From Agrobacterium tumefaciens (GTDB lineage: Bacteria > Pseudomonadota > Alphaproteobacteria > Rhizobiales > Rhizobiaceae), in the NCBI RefSeq assembly GCF_013337285.1, contig NZ_SUPW01000002.1, forward strand, positions 124,001 through 188,000: 64,000 bases of DNA, given 5' to 3'. Each line of letters begins with the position of its first letter. Position 1 is the stretch's first letter. Of the stretch, positions 1-8,701 are shown piece by piece. The position numbers were made by a program, and so were the translations under genes. The notes below the pieces were generated by a model. It was not told the DNA's origin. It searched no databases and worked only from the letters and a program-made list of their open reading frames with translations.

Positions 1-486
1 GCCACCGTCCTCTCACCCGTCGGCGATGTGTCCGAACATGGCGCGGCGCGTTTCTTCCGGCGCACGGGCGAGGGCGTTTACGACTTGGCCGATCTTGCCC
101 GCGCAACGGTGAAGATGGCCGATTTCGTCAAGGCGAACCGCGCGCATTACCAGTCCGGGCCAATCATCGGTCTCGGCTTTTCCAACGGCGCGAATATTCT
201 CGCCAATGTGCTGATCGAACAGCCCGAGCTTTTCGATGCCGCAGTGCTGATGCATCCGCTGATCCCGTTCGAGCCGAAGATCTCCCCAGCCAAATCGTCA
301 CGCCGGGTGCTGATCACGGCGGGAGAGCGCGATCCGATCTGCCCGGTGCCGCTGACGACAGCGCTGGAACGGAGCCTTCAGGCGCAGGGTGGAACCGTGG
401 AAACGGTATGGCATCCGGGCGGGCATGAAATCCGCTCCAGCGAGATCGATGCTGTGCGGGAATTTCTGGCGGTTTACGGGGAGTAA
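1..486 (+). CDS. Alpha/beta hydrolase (carboxylesterase/phospholipase type), 5' truncated
   Basis: The reading frame is open from base 1, so the true start lies left of the window; 161 codons are visible. The nucleophile elbow G-F-S-N-G (in GLGFSNGAN) follows a beta strand, the acid is probably the Asp in ERDPICPVP, and the catalytic His is in PGGHEI near the end. This order of Ser, Asp and His is typical of the small carboxylesterase/phospholipase family (COG0400-like). The substrate cannot be told from the sequence. The GTG at 28 is an internal codon and should not be taken as a start. The gene ends about 75 bp before the convergent transglycosylase gene. Confidence 0.8.
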   Translation, partial: ATVLSPVGDVSEHGAARFFRRTGEGVYDLADLARATVKMADFVKANRAHYQSGPIIGLGFSNGANILANVLIEQPELFDAAVLMHPLIPFEPKISPAKSSRRVLITAGERDPICPVPLTTALERSLQAQGGTVETVWHPGGHEIRSSEIDAVREFLAVYGE

Positions 487-560
487 CACTTGCACTATCG
501 GCGTTCTACGCCGGGTGGGGGGCTTCGGCTCCACATCAGCGAGCCTCTTCCCGCCCAACC

Positions 561-1145
561 TCAGCGATACCCGCATTGCTGCAACTGCGCCTCGTAACGC
601 AGCGCCATGTTGGCGGAGCGGCGGGCGGCCTTCTGGACGGCGGAATTGTTGCGCCAGCTGCCCTTGGCATAACCGGCATGGCCGGAATAATAGGCGAGGT
701 AGAGATTATAGGGGTCGTTCAGCGAAATGCCGTTTTCGCGGCGGCTTTTGGCGTGATACCAGCCGACGAAGTGGATGGCATCGGTGAAATCGGTGCGGCT
801 TGCTCCCCGGCGGCCGGTTTCACGCTGGTAGACACTCCATGTGCCATCCAGCGCCTGGGCATAACCATAAGCGCTGGACTGGCGCGTCCAGGGAATGAAG
901 CCCAGGAGCTTGGTGCGCGGCGGCCGCGCATAGGGGCGGAAGGCGGATTCGGTATAGATCGTCGCCATCATCACAGGCACCGGCACGCCAAACTCCCGTT
1001 CCGCCGCTTTCGCATCACGTCGCCAGTTGTTGAAGATGCCGTTTCGCTGCTCGAAAATCGCACAGGCATTGGTGACCTGCGACGGTGCGGTGGCGCAGCC
1101 GGCAAGAACGAGCATCAAAAAAACTACGGCCAATACGCCACGCAT
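561..1145 (-). CDS. Lytic transglycosylase SLT-like lipoprotein
   Basis: A 194-residue protein with a lipoprotein signal peptide: a short basic start, a hydrophobic core and the lipobox LAGC at about residues 14-17. The mature part matches the lysozyme-like SLT fold: the probable catalytic Glu is in TIYTESAF, followed by the aromatic YGYAQAL segment and a YLAYYSGHAGY motif near the end. It should cleave peptidoglycan between MurNAc and GlcNAc in the periplasm, anchored to a membrane. I chose the ATG at 1145 rather than the longer frame to 1187 because it has an AAAGGG ribosome site about 8 bp upstream and starts directly at the signal peptide. Confidence 0.82.
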   Translation of the reverse strand: MRGVLAVVFLMLVLAGCATAPSQVTNACAIFEQRNGIFNNWRRDAKAAEREFGVPVPVMMATIYTESAFRPYARPPRTKLLGFIPWTRQSSAYGYAQALDGTWSVYQRETGRRGASRTDFTDAIHFVGWYHAKSRRENGISLNDPYNLYLAYYSGHAGYAKGSWRNNSAVQKAARRSANMALRYEAQLQQCGYR

Positions 1146-1818
1146 AACGGAACCCTTTCGTTCCGCTATTCTTAAATTGCTAACCATTAACGTCGGGTTT
1201 TAAGACAAGGTTAATTCAAATGCCGCCGATCAGGGGCTCGTTAACCCGCTGAAAATTCCTGTGTCCGGGATGGGGCGAAAGCGTGTGCCCAGCTTCGCCT
1301 GCGCGCCTTTTTTCAAGACATTCATCCCCGCGCATCCCCGGTCCTGCCGGGCCGGCTATACTCGCCGCCATCCCGGTCATCGAGCGTGCGCGCGGCGCAA
1401 GATGGGCGGGACAGGCGGCCAAAACCGGGGAGTTTCCCGATGTCACGGTTGAGGCGGCCGGCATATGTCCATCCTCCAAACAGGAACCGGTTTGGCGGGC
1501 GGTGTATATGTTGAGACCGGGGCCGCATCGCCTGCAAACCCTCAACCATCCATTCAATACCCCGCAGCGATGCGGCCCATTTATCGCCTCTCAACACTGC
1601 TTCCGAATTGGGGCGGTGATATCGGCGCATATTTGAATAAAAAGCGATCGCTGTACAAAAATGAAAACCGATAAAATTGTAGCAATCGGCTTAAAGCGGT
1701 CGAAAACAGTCGTGTGCCATTGTGGGATCACAGACGGAGAGCGCCTTTGAAAAGAGACGCTTCCAAAAACAGAAATCGAGACCGGCACAAGTCGGCGGAT
1801 CGCCAAACGGGGTATGAA
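1146..1818. other. Intergenic region with no supported gene
   Basis: This gap of 673 bases holds several short overlapping ORFs on both strands. None has a recognisable domain, a good ribosome site or convincing codon use. The part next to the transglycosylase start (about 1170-1215) is rich in TTAA, including CTAACCAT followed by TTAACG, which resembles CtrA half-sites. The right part should hold the promoter of the secreted protein at 1819. I see no tRNA or terminator hairpin. Confidence 0.5.
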
Positions 1819-2352
1819 ATGTTGAAGAAGATTATTGCTGCTGCCATCTGCGGAATTGTCGTTGCTTCCATGTCCACCCATGCCGATGCGGCGGGTGCTG
1901 CCGGTTTTGCCCGTGGTTTTGCCGCCGTCGAAAAGAGTGCGGTAACGCAGATCGGTGTTTCGGCTCCCGGCGGTTTCGATGGCTGCGTTCTTGCCGCCGG
2001 CCAGTGTGTTTCGACGATTGCCGCGCCGCTCAACGGCGAGCGCCGTGATAAGCTGCTGCGCGTCAATCGCGATGTGAACGCCACCATGGGCGCGCTCGAT
2101 GATTATTTTTCCGGTTTCGCAACCGATGTCCCGGCAACGCCTTCGTTAAGCCTTGGCGATTGTGGTGATTGTGCCGCCATCAAGCGCACGGCCCTTGCCG
2201 GTGCCGGCTGGTCTTCGAGCGCACTGCGCCTTGCCTTTTCGCTGAACAATGACGGATCGCTCGAAAAAGTGCTGATCGTCACCACCGACAAGGGCGATAT
2301 TGTTCTCGGCAATGCCCACTTCTCTCCTGCTGAGCGCGAAACCGCGCTTTAA
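1819..2352 (+). CDS. Secreted transglutaminase-like cysteine peptidase (BTLCP-type), shortened
   Basis: A 177-residue protein with a clear signal peptide (basic MLKK, hydrophobic core, cleavage after a THADA-like site). The middle contains GDCGDCAAIKR, the catalytic-Cys motif of the bacterial transglutaminase-like cysteine proteinases, then GWSSSALRLAF and LIVTTDKGDIVLGN. In this family the segment before that last strand normally carries the catalytic His (GHAVL-like). Here it reads EKVLIV, with no His. The protein also stops soon after GDIVLGN, without the usual C-terminal region. It may be a non-catalytic relative. I chose the ATG at 1819 because translation upstream of it gives a basic, non-signal sequence. 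Confidence 0.65.
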   Translation: MLKKIIAAAICGIVVASMSTHADAAGAAGFARGFAAVEKSAVTQIGVSAPGGFDGCVLAAGQCVSTIAAPLNGERRDKLLRVNRDVNATMGALDDYFSGFATDVPATPSLSLGDCGDCAAIKRTALAGAGWSSSALRLAFSLNNDGSLEKVLIVTTDKGDIVLGNAHFSPAERETAL

Positions 2353-2406
2353 GCCCATCTTTTCATGCCTGCCAGACTGCGCCGGTTTCTCCTGATCCTT
2401 ACGTGA

Positions 2407-3315
2407 TCAGGGAGCCGGCGATTTTTTTCGTTCGGCCACGGCAATGCCGGCCAGCGCCATGACGAGTGCTGCGATCTGGTAGGTGTGCAGGGTTTCGCTG
2501 AGGACAACAACTGACAGCAATGTCCCGAAGACCGGCACGAGGTTGATGAAGAGGCCGGCGCGGTTCGCGCCGATCTGTTCTACACCCTTGATGTACAGGA
2601 TCTGCGCGATGAGTGACGCAAAAATGGCGGCATAGACCACCAGAACCCAGCCCTTCTGATCCGGCCAGACGACGCTGTCTCGCGACATTTCCCAGAGGAC
2701 CAGCGGCACTGAGGTGAGGAGGGCAAAAAAGGCGGGGATGGCCATCAGCGTGCGCCAGTCGACGATGGGTTTCCAGCGCAGGATGACGGTGTAGATGGCA
2801 TAGACCAGCACGGCGAGCAGCATGATGGCGTCGCCCGCATTCATTTCCAGTTGCAGCAGCGAGACCGGATCGCCATGCGAGGCGAGCAGCGCTACGCCTG
2901 ATATGGTGAGGCAGAAGCCGACGATCTGACCGAACAGCACGCGGGTGCGGAACAGGATGAAGTTCAGGACGAAAATGACCATGGGAATGCCGGCCTGGAT
3001 GACCGCGGCATTGATGGCCGAGGTGTGCTGCAGGGCCGTGTAGAGAAAAACGTTGAAGGCGGTGTAACCGACGCTGCCGAGCACGAAAAAATAGGGCAGG
3101 CGCTTTTTCACCACCGGCCAGTCCTTGATCAGCTGCGGCACGGAAATGGCGAAGATGATGGCGACGGCGAAGACCCAGCGCAGGAAGGTGAAGGCCATGG
3201 GGCTGATGTGGCCGACGGCCAGTTTGCCGGCAACGGTGTTGCCGCCCCAGCAGAGCGTGGCGATGATGAGGGCGATGTAGGCTTTGGAGGGCACGCTGAT
3301 GTTTCGCTTCTTCAC
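2407..3315 (-). CDS. EamA/DMT-family transporter
   Basis: A 302-residue, very hydrophobic protein with about ten membrane segments arranged as two EamA repeats. The first repeat has the typical early motif WGGNTVAGK and the second begins near residue 150. Proteins of the drug/metabolite transporter superfamily export metabolites, amino acids or drugs across the inner membrane; the substrate cannot be inferred here. The gene stands alone, transcribed away from purA, with a gap of about 220 bp that must hold both promoters. Confidence 0.85.
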   Translation of the reverse strand: MKKRNISVPSKAYIALIIATLCWGGNTVAGKLAVGHISPMAFTFLRWVFAVAIIFAISVPQLIKDWPVVKKRLPYFFVLGSVGYTAFNVFLYTALQHTSAINAAVIQAGIPMVIFVLNFILFRTRVLFGQIVGFCLTISGVALLASHGDPVSLLQLEMNAGDAIMLLAVLVYAIYTVILRWKPIVDWRTLMAIPAFFALLTSVPLVLWEMSRDSVVWPDQKGWVLVVYAAIFASLIAQILYIKGVEQIGANRAGLFINLVPVFGTLLSVVVLSETLHTYQIAALVMALAGIAVAERKKSPAP

Positions 3316-3535
3316 GGGGCGGGATAACGGCTAAGGGGTGAATGGCGGTCTTGCGCCCGCGCTTGCCCCCCACGGGGCGAGATAATGCGGGAAATCCGCG
3401 CCTTGTCACGGAAAAAGCAAAATTCTCCATAAGAAACAGGGTCGCTTTCCGTAAAACAACACAGTATACATTCGCGGGTTTGGGTTTCCCATCGGGTTAT
3501 CGGGCGCGCAAGCGCCATGAGCAGGAAAGCAAGAA

Positions 3536-4834
3536 ATGACGAATGTTGTGGTGGTCGGCTCGCAATGGGGCGACGAAGGCAAAGGCAAGATTGTCGACTG
3601 GCTGTCCGAGCGGGCAGATGTCGTCGTGCGGTATCAGGGCGGCCATAATGCCGGCCATACGCTTGTCATCGATGGCATCAGCTACAAGCTTTCGCTTCTG
3701 CCGTCCGGCGTCGTGCGTCCCGGCAAGCTCGCCGTCATCGGTAATGGCGTCGTGGTCGATCCGCATGCGCTGATTGCTGAAATCGGCCGTCTGGAAGTGC
3801 AGGGCGTCAAGGTCACGCCGGAAAACCTGCGCATTGCCGACAATGCCACGCTCATTCTGTCGCTGCACCGTGAACTGGACGGCATGCGCGAAGACGCCGC
3901 CTCCAACAGCGGCACCAAGATCGGCACCACCCGTCGTGGCATCGGCCCGGCTTACGAAGACAAGGTGGGCCGTCGCGCCATCCGCGTCATGGATCTGGCC
4001 GACATGGAGGCGCTTTCCGCCAAGGTCGATCGTATCCTGACACATCACAACGCGCTTCGTCGCGGTTTCGGCGCTGCCGAAGTTGCGCATGCAACCATCA
4101 TGGAAGAGCTTGGCTCGATTGCCGAGCGCATCCTGCCGTTCAGCGAAACCGTCTGGCTGCTGCTCGACAAGAAGCGCCGCGCCGGTGCACGCATTCTGTT
4201 CGAAGGCGCTCAAGGGTCGCTCCTCGATATCGACCACGGCACATATCCTTATGTGACCTCGTCCAACACTGTTGCCGGCCAGGCCGCTGCCGGTTCGGGC
4301 ATGGGTCCGGGTTCGCTGGGTTACATTCTCGGCATCACCAAGGCTTACACCACCCGCGTTGGCGAAGGCCCATTCCCGACCGAGCTGAATGACGAAATCG
4401 GCCAGTTCCTGGGCGAAAAGGGTCATGAATTCGGCACCGTCACCGGCCGCAAGCGCCGCTGCGGCTGGTTTGACGCGGCACTGGTGCGCCAGTCGGTCGC
4501 CACCAACGGCATCACCGGCATCGCGCTGACGAAGCTTGACGTGCTTGACGGTCTCGATGAGCTGAAAATCTGCGTCGGCTACAAGCTCGACGGGCAGGAA
4601 ATCGACCATCTTCCGGCAAGCCAGGGCGCGCAGGCGCGGGTCGAGCCGATCTACATCACGCTGGAAGGCTGGAAAGAATCGACCGTCGGTGCCCGAAAAT
4701 GGGCGGATTTGCCTGCTCAGGCAATCAAATATGTCCGTCAGGTCGAGGAATTGATCGGAGCGCCTGTCGCACTCCTGTCGACAAGTCCGGAGCGTGACGA
4801 CACCATACTTGTGACTGATCCGTTTGAGGATTAA
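3536..4834 (+). CDS. purA: Adenylosuccinate synthetase
   Basis: PurA joins IMP and aspartate with GTP to form adenylosuccinate, the first committed step from IMP to AMP. The 432-residue length is standard. The N-terminal GTP loop QWGDEGKGK has Asp13 as the catalytic base, and [10 protein letters not shown] gives the second catalytic residue His41. [20 protein letters not shown] (IMP binding), [20 protein letters not shown] and the GTP-binding [10 protein letters not shown] are all intact. The ATG at 3536 begins immediately before the family's normal N-terminus and has an AGGAAAGCAAGAA leader. The next gene starts 70 bp downstream on the same strand. Confidence 0.98.
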   Translation: MTNVVVVGSQWGDEGKGKIVDWLSERADVVVRYQGGHNAGHTLVIDGISYKLSLLPSGVVRPGKLAVIGNGVVVDPHALIAEIGRLEVQGVKVTPENLRIADNATLILSLHRELDGMREDAASNSGTKIGTTRRGIGPAYEDKVGRRAIRVMDLADMEALSAKVDRILTHHNALRRGFGAAEVAHATIMEELGSIAERILPFSETVWLLLDKKRRAGARILFEGAQGSLLDIDHGTYPYVTSSNTVAGQAAAGSGMGPGSLGYILGITKAYTTRVGEGPFPTELNDEIGQFLGEKGHEFGTVTGRKRRCGWFDAALVRQSVATNGITGIALTKLDVLDGLDELKICVGYKLDGQEIDHLPASQGAQARVEPIYITLEGWKESTVGARKWADLPAQAIKYVRQVEELIGAPVALLSTSPERDDTILVTDPFED

Positions 4835-4904
4835 TGTCCTCGGCGATCTAGATTCATAAACCATATCGGGCCGGTACGTCGCCGGCCGCGACGAGAAAGT
4901 GCTT

Positions 4905-7187
4905 ATGGCGGATTTTGTAGCAGTCATTCGCAAGGCCGTGGATGGCTTGGCGAGCAATACTCCCGAAAACCGGGCGAAGGTTTACGACAAGGCGCGCAGT
5001 GCGGTTGTGCGCCAACTCGAGAATATGAAGCCACGTCCGCCGGAAGAATTGTTGCGCCGGCAGATCGCCAAGCTGGACGCCGCCATTGCCGAAGTGGACA
5101 GTGAATATGCCGAGGCGCTTCCGGCGCTGGAGGAGGATGATGCGTTCTCTTCCACTGCCGAAGAGGCGGCAGCGCCCTACCATCAGCACGATATCGACGA
5201 AGATCGGGTGGCCCATGCCCCCGAGCCTGTCGAGGCGGAAGAGCCGGCCGCGACTGAGATCGCACAGCCTGAGCCAGCTTATGAAGAACCCGCCGTCGAG
5301 GAAGAGCCTCGCCACGAGGCACCCCTTTCCGCGGCAGCCGAGCAGGATGAGCAGGTTTACGAGGAGCAGCGGGAAGAAGACCGCGAACCGGAAGAGCTCT
5401 ATGAAGCGCCCGCTCCGGTAGCTCCTGTCGTTGCCGATGAGACGCACGGAACCTATTTTACCCGTGCGGAGGAAGAGCCGGCCTATCGCTCGGCGGACGA
5501 GCACGATCGCGAATTCGAGACCGCGCCGCGCGAAGAAGAAACGTCCGTTCCCGCCCATTGGGCAAAGCCCGTGGATGAGGACGACTGGCGCAAGCTTGAA
5601 GAAGCGCAGGCCGACGATGTGCGCCCTGCTGAAGATTATGCCGATGTGCGTGCCGAGACGGACGAGCGCCCGCTGGTCGCCGGTTATGCCGCGCAGCATT
5701 ATCAGGACCCGGCGGTGAATTTCGAGCCGGAAAAGCGCGATGCGGATGACCGCTTCGGCCATGCGGCGGTTGATCACGATCCGGTCTTCGGCCGGCAGGA
5801 TGAATTTTCCGAACCGCGCCAGACGGACGATACGACCCCGAAAAAGTCTGCCGTTGTTGAGGACTTCTCGTCCTACTTTCAGGACACGGAGATCGCCATT
5901 CCGGCCAAGGACGCGCCGGCTCTGCCGCGCGCTGACAATGATCCCTTCGGTGATCAGACACCGGCCAAGGACAACAAGGAACGCACCCCCTGGGACGATC
6001 TGGATGAGCTGATCGGTTATGACGGCGCGTCGTCTTCCAGCCGGGCAACTGCAGACGATACGCCCGCCGTGGGCGCAGGTGCTGCGACGCCGGCTTACAT
6101 GGTCAAAAAGAAGCCGCGCCGCAACTATGCGTCGCTGGTGCTTGCCCTTGTCGGTGCCGGGCTTCTGGCAGGTGGCGGTTATGCGCTGTGGATGAACCGC
6201 GACGCCCTGAACGACATGGTCGGCGGGCTGGTGCAATCGGCACAGAATGGCGGTCAGACCCAGACGCCTCCGGCCAATACTCCGACAGGTGAGGCGCAGA
6301 CATCGACGCCGCCTGCAACCCAGCAGCCGCCCGCCACCGGGCAGCAGCCGGCAAATCACCAGGCGCCGACGCATGGCGACGATGGTTCCGTGACCGGCAC
6401 GAAGTTCACCCAGCGGCTTCTGGCTGACGGGACCGAGCGTGACGAGGGACCAGCGCCGGGCGCGAACGGCCAGCCGGTTACGGCAGAAGGCCAGTCGGTT
6501 TACGAACAGAACGTTGCGCCGCCGCCTGCGGGTGAGGCTCCTGCCAATACTGCCAGCGCGCCCGCCGGAACGCCCAATGGAACACCGGCCGGCACGCCGC
6601 CGGCCCAGCAGCCCGCAGCTGCCGCCACCGGCGATCGCATGTTCCTTTACGAGGAAGTGCTGGGCCAGACCGTTCCAACGGCCATTCAGGGCAGCGTTTC
6701 CTGGTCGCTACAGCAGGAAAACGATGCGGAAGGCAAGCCATCGCCGACCGTTCAGGGCCAGATCACGGTTCCCGGCCGGGGCCTGAGCGCGCTCATCACC
6801 TTCAAGCGCAACACCGATCCGTCGCTGCCGGCCAGCCACCTGATCGAGATCGTCTTCTCGGTTTCGCCCGGCTTTGAAGGCGGAGCGATCGACAGCGTCC
6901 AGCGTATCGCGATGAAGAGCACGGAGCAGGATCGCGGCAATGCCCTGATCGCGGTGCCGGCCAAGATCACCGACGATTTCCACATGATTGCGCTCAACGA
7001 CTTCCCGGATGCGATGAAGACCAATCTGGAGCTGCTGAAGAGCCGGAACTGGATCGATATCCCGGTCTCCTATCGCAACGGTCGCCGGGCGCTGCTTACC
7101 CTGCAAAAGGGCAATGATGGCATCGCCGCCTTCGACAAGGCGCTTAGCGAATGGGCGGCGGCTGCACCTGCTGCCGGCGGTCAATAA
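4905..7187 (+). CDS. Large acidic single-pass membrane protein, function unknown
   Basis: A 760-residue protein with four parts. Residues 1-75 are a conserved-looking helical domain (FVAVIRKAVDGL, NRAKVYDKARSAVVRQLE). Residues 75-400 are low-complexity and very acidic, rich in E, D, A and P. There is a single membrane segment around 407-430 (SLVLALVGAGLLAGGGYALW). Then comes a Pro/Thr/Gln/Gly-rich linker (about 440-570) and a folded C-terminal domain of about 180 residues from RMFLYEEVLGQ. The likely topology is a cytoplasmic acidic part and a periplasmic C-terminal domain. I do not recognise a family with a known role. ATG 4905 is preferred over GTG 4899 because it has GAGAAAG at the right distance. 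A strong terminator follows. Confidence 0.8.
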   Translation: MADFVAVIRKAVDGLASNTPENRAKVYDKARSAVVRQLENMKPRPPEELLRRQIAKLDAAIAEVDSEYAEALPALEEDDAFSSTAEEAAAPYHQHDIDEDRVAHAPEPVEAEEPAATEIAQPEPAYEEPAVEEEPRHEAPLSAAAEQDEQVYEEQREEDREPEELYEAPAPVAPVVADETHGTYFTRAEEEPAYRSADEHDREFETAPREEETSVPAHWAKPVDEDDWRKLEEAQADDVRPAEDYADVRAETDERPLVAGYAAQHYQDPAVNFEPEKRDADDRFGHAAVDHDPVFGRQDEFSEPRQTDDTTPKKSAVVEDFSSYFQDTEIAIPAKDAPALPRADNDPFGDQTPAKDNKERTPWDDLDELIGYDGASSSSRATADDTPAVGAGAATPAYMVKKKPRRNYASLVLALVGAGLLAGGGYALWMNRDALNDMVGGLVQSAQNGGQTQTPPANTPTGEAQTSTPPATQQPPATGQQPANHQAPTHGDDGSVTGTKFTQRLLADGTERDEGPAPGANGQPVTAEGQSVYEQNVAPPPAGEAPANTASAPAGTPNGTPAGTPPAQQPAAAATGDRMFLYEEVLGQTVPTAIQGSVSWSLQQENDAEGKPSPTVQGQITVPGRGLSALITFKRNTDPSLPASHLIEIVFSVSPGFEGGAIDSVQRIAMKSTEQDRGNALIAVPAKITDDFHMIALNDFPDAMKTNLELLKSRNWIDIPVSYRNGRRALLTLQKGNDGIAAFDKALSEWAAAAPAAGGQ

Positions 7188-7193
7188 GGATTG

Positions 7194-7220
7194 AAAGGGC
7201 GGCTCGGGCCGCCCTTTTCG
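7194..7220 (+). terminator. Rho-independent terminator after the acidic membrane protein
   Basis: An inverted repeat AAAGGGCGGC / GCCGCCCTTTT separated by TCGG starts 7 bp after the stop codon and ends in a T-run. The tight loop and GC-rich stem fit an intrinsic terminator reading to the right. Confidence 0.85.
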
Positions 7221-7290
7221 TTATATGGCTACGGCGGTGTCTTTGCGTTTGTCGGGTGATGGGTGGGTTAGTTGGTGCTGGTGGGTGTGG

Positions 7291-7452
7291 CTCACCCCCC
7301 TCTGCCCTGCCGGGCATCTCCCCCACAAGGGGGGAGATCGACATGCCGCGAGGTCTCGACCAACTCAACGGTCGAGGATGAAGCGGCGGTAGAGCGTCTT
7401 GCCGATCTCCCTCCTTGTGGGGGAGATGCCCGGCAGGGCAGAGGGGGGTAAG
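7291..7452. repeat. Dispersed palindromic repeat, family A, copy 1 (CACAAGG subtype)
   Basis: An inverted-repeat element of about 160 bp. The left arm contains CTGCCCTGCCGGGCATCTCC then CCCACAAGG; the right arm is its reverse complement, ending in GGCAGGGCAGAGGGGGG. A variable core of about 60 bp lies between the arms. It belongs to the same family as 12171-12330, 22215-22377, 38863-39024 and 63664-63824. It lies between the terminators of two convergent genes. It has no ORF and no direct target repeats that I can see. Confidence 0.9.
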
Positions 7453-7552
7453 CGGCATCCCCCGAAGCATGGATATTTTTCCTGCCGGTTTTCCTCCAGC
7501 GCAATCGCCGGTCTCGGATGGCAGGCCATTTCCAGTCGTCAGCCTTTTACTA

Positions 7553-7584
7553 ACAAAAAATCCCCGGCCGAGGGCCGAGGATGA
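7553..7584 (-). terminator. Rho-independent terminator of rpoH
   Basis: Read leftwards, ATCCTCGGCC-CTC-GGCCGGGGAT forms a ten-pair stem (one G-T pair) followed by a T-run. It lies about 48 bp beyond the rpoH stop codon. Confidence 0.88.
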
Positions 7585-7631
7585 TCGATGGTCCGGACGC
7601 AAAACCGCTCCGCACTTTTGTTGGATATGCT

Positions 7632-8534
7632 TTAAGCATCCACCACGCGCAAGGCGCGCGCGGCTTCCAGTGCTTCCTTCTGCACCGCTTCCTGCACCTT
7701 CTCAAAGGCGCGCACCTCGATCTGGCGCACGCGTTCGCGGCTGATGTCGAACTCGGAGGAGAGTTCTTCCAGCGTCACCGGGTCTTCCGCAAGGCGGCGG
7801 GCCTCGAAGATGCGGCGTTCACGGTCGTTCAGCACGCCCATGGCCTTGGCCAGCATGCGGCGGCGGGTTTCCAGCTCGTCCTGCTCGATCAGCACGGCTT
7901 CCTGGCTTTCATGGTCATCCACCAGCCAGTCCTGCCATTGACCGGACTCGCCTTCGGAGGCCTTGATCGGCGCGTTCAGCGATGCGTCGCCATGCAGGCG
8001 GCGGTTCATCGAGATCACTTCTTCCTCGGAAACCTGCAGCTTGGTGGCGATTTCCTTGACGTGTTCCGGCTTCAGATCGCCATCGTCAATCGCCTGGATA
8101 CGGCCCTTCAGCCGGCGCAGGTTGAAGAACAGGCGTTTCTGGTTGGCGGTTGTGCCCATCTTCACCAGCGACCACGAGCGCAGGATATATTCCTGGATCG
8201 ACGCCTTGATCCACCACATGGCATAGGTGGCGAGACGGAAACCGCGTTCCGGATCGAATTTCTTGACCGCCTGCATCAGGCCGACATTGCCCTCGGACAC
8301 GACTTCGCCGATCGGCAGGCCGTAACCGCGATAACCCATGGCGATCTTGGCGACGAGACGCAGATGGCTGGTGACGAGCCGATGGGCGGCGTCGCGGTCG
8401 CCATGCTCGGCGTAACGCTTGCCAAGCATGTACTCTTCCTGCGGCTCCAGCATCGGAAATTTGCGGATGTCGTCGAGATATCTATTGAGACCGGCTTCGC
8501 CGGCCGTAATCGTAGGCAAACTATTGCGGGCCAT
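7632..8534 (-). CDS. rpoH: RNA polymerase heat-shock sigma factor (sigma-32)
   Basis: A 300-residue group-3 sigma-70 family protein. Region 2 (about 50-120) has the core-binding and -10 recognition segment GNVGLMQAVKKFDPERGFR and ATYAMWWIKASIQEYILRSW. The RpoH box QKRLFFNLR at residues 132-140 separates it from other sigma factors and is known to affect core binding and stability. Region 4 near the C-terminus carries the helix-turn-helix (LEELSSEFDISRERVRQIE). It directs transcription of chaperone and protease genes after heat stress. Rhizobia often have more than one rpoH; which paralogue this is cannot be settled here. The start ATG has a GGGGGTG leader. Confidence 0.96.
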   Translation of the reverse strand: MARNSLPTITAGEAGLNRYLDDIRKFPMLEPQEEYMLGKRYAEHGDRDAAHRLVTSHLRLVAKIAMGYRGYGLPIGEVVSEGNVGLMQAVKKFDPERGFRLATYAMWWIKASIQEYILRSWSLVKMGTTANQKRLFFNLRRLKGRIQAIDDGDLKPEHVKEIATKLQVSEEEVISMNRRLHGDASLNAPIKASEGESGQWQDWLVDDHESQEAVLIEQDELETRRRMLAKAMGVLNDRERRIFEARRLAEDPVTLEELSSEFDISRERVRQIEVRAFEKVQEAVQKEALEAARALRVVDA

Positions 8535-8701
8535 AAAGCACCCCCTTATCTATGGTCTGGAACGGCACCCTCTTTGGACTGGCAATCACCCGCCCCGAGG
8601 CACACCGTAAGCTGCGGGTCGTTACCGACCCCGCACGAACCCATGTAACAAATATGTATGCACCCGCCGCGTTTCAAGCGACGGCTGTGTTCACAGCTCT
8701 G

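Noticed and set aside
1216-1674. Several overlapping short ORFs in the gap after the transglycosylase gene
   Set aside because: Basic, Pro/Arg-rich translations on both strands with no motifs and no good starts.
3497-4957. Long antisense ORF of 486 codons opposite purA
   Set aside because: It mirrors the conserved purA frame, has no recognisable domain, and is the usual GC-rich shadow of a real gene.
4854-6374. Antisense ORF of 506 codons opposite the acidic membrane protein
   Set aside because: Arg/Leu/Gly-rich low-complexity translation, expected from the reverse of acidic repeats; no ribosome site or family match.
7291-7452. CRISPR-like repeat
   Set aside because: Only one pair of inverted arms with a variable core at each site; no series of direct repeats and spacers and no cas genes.
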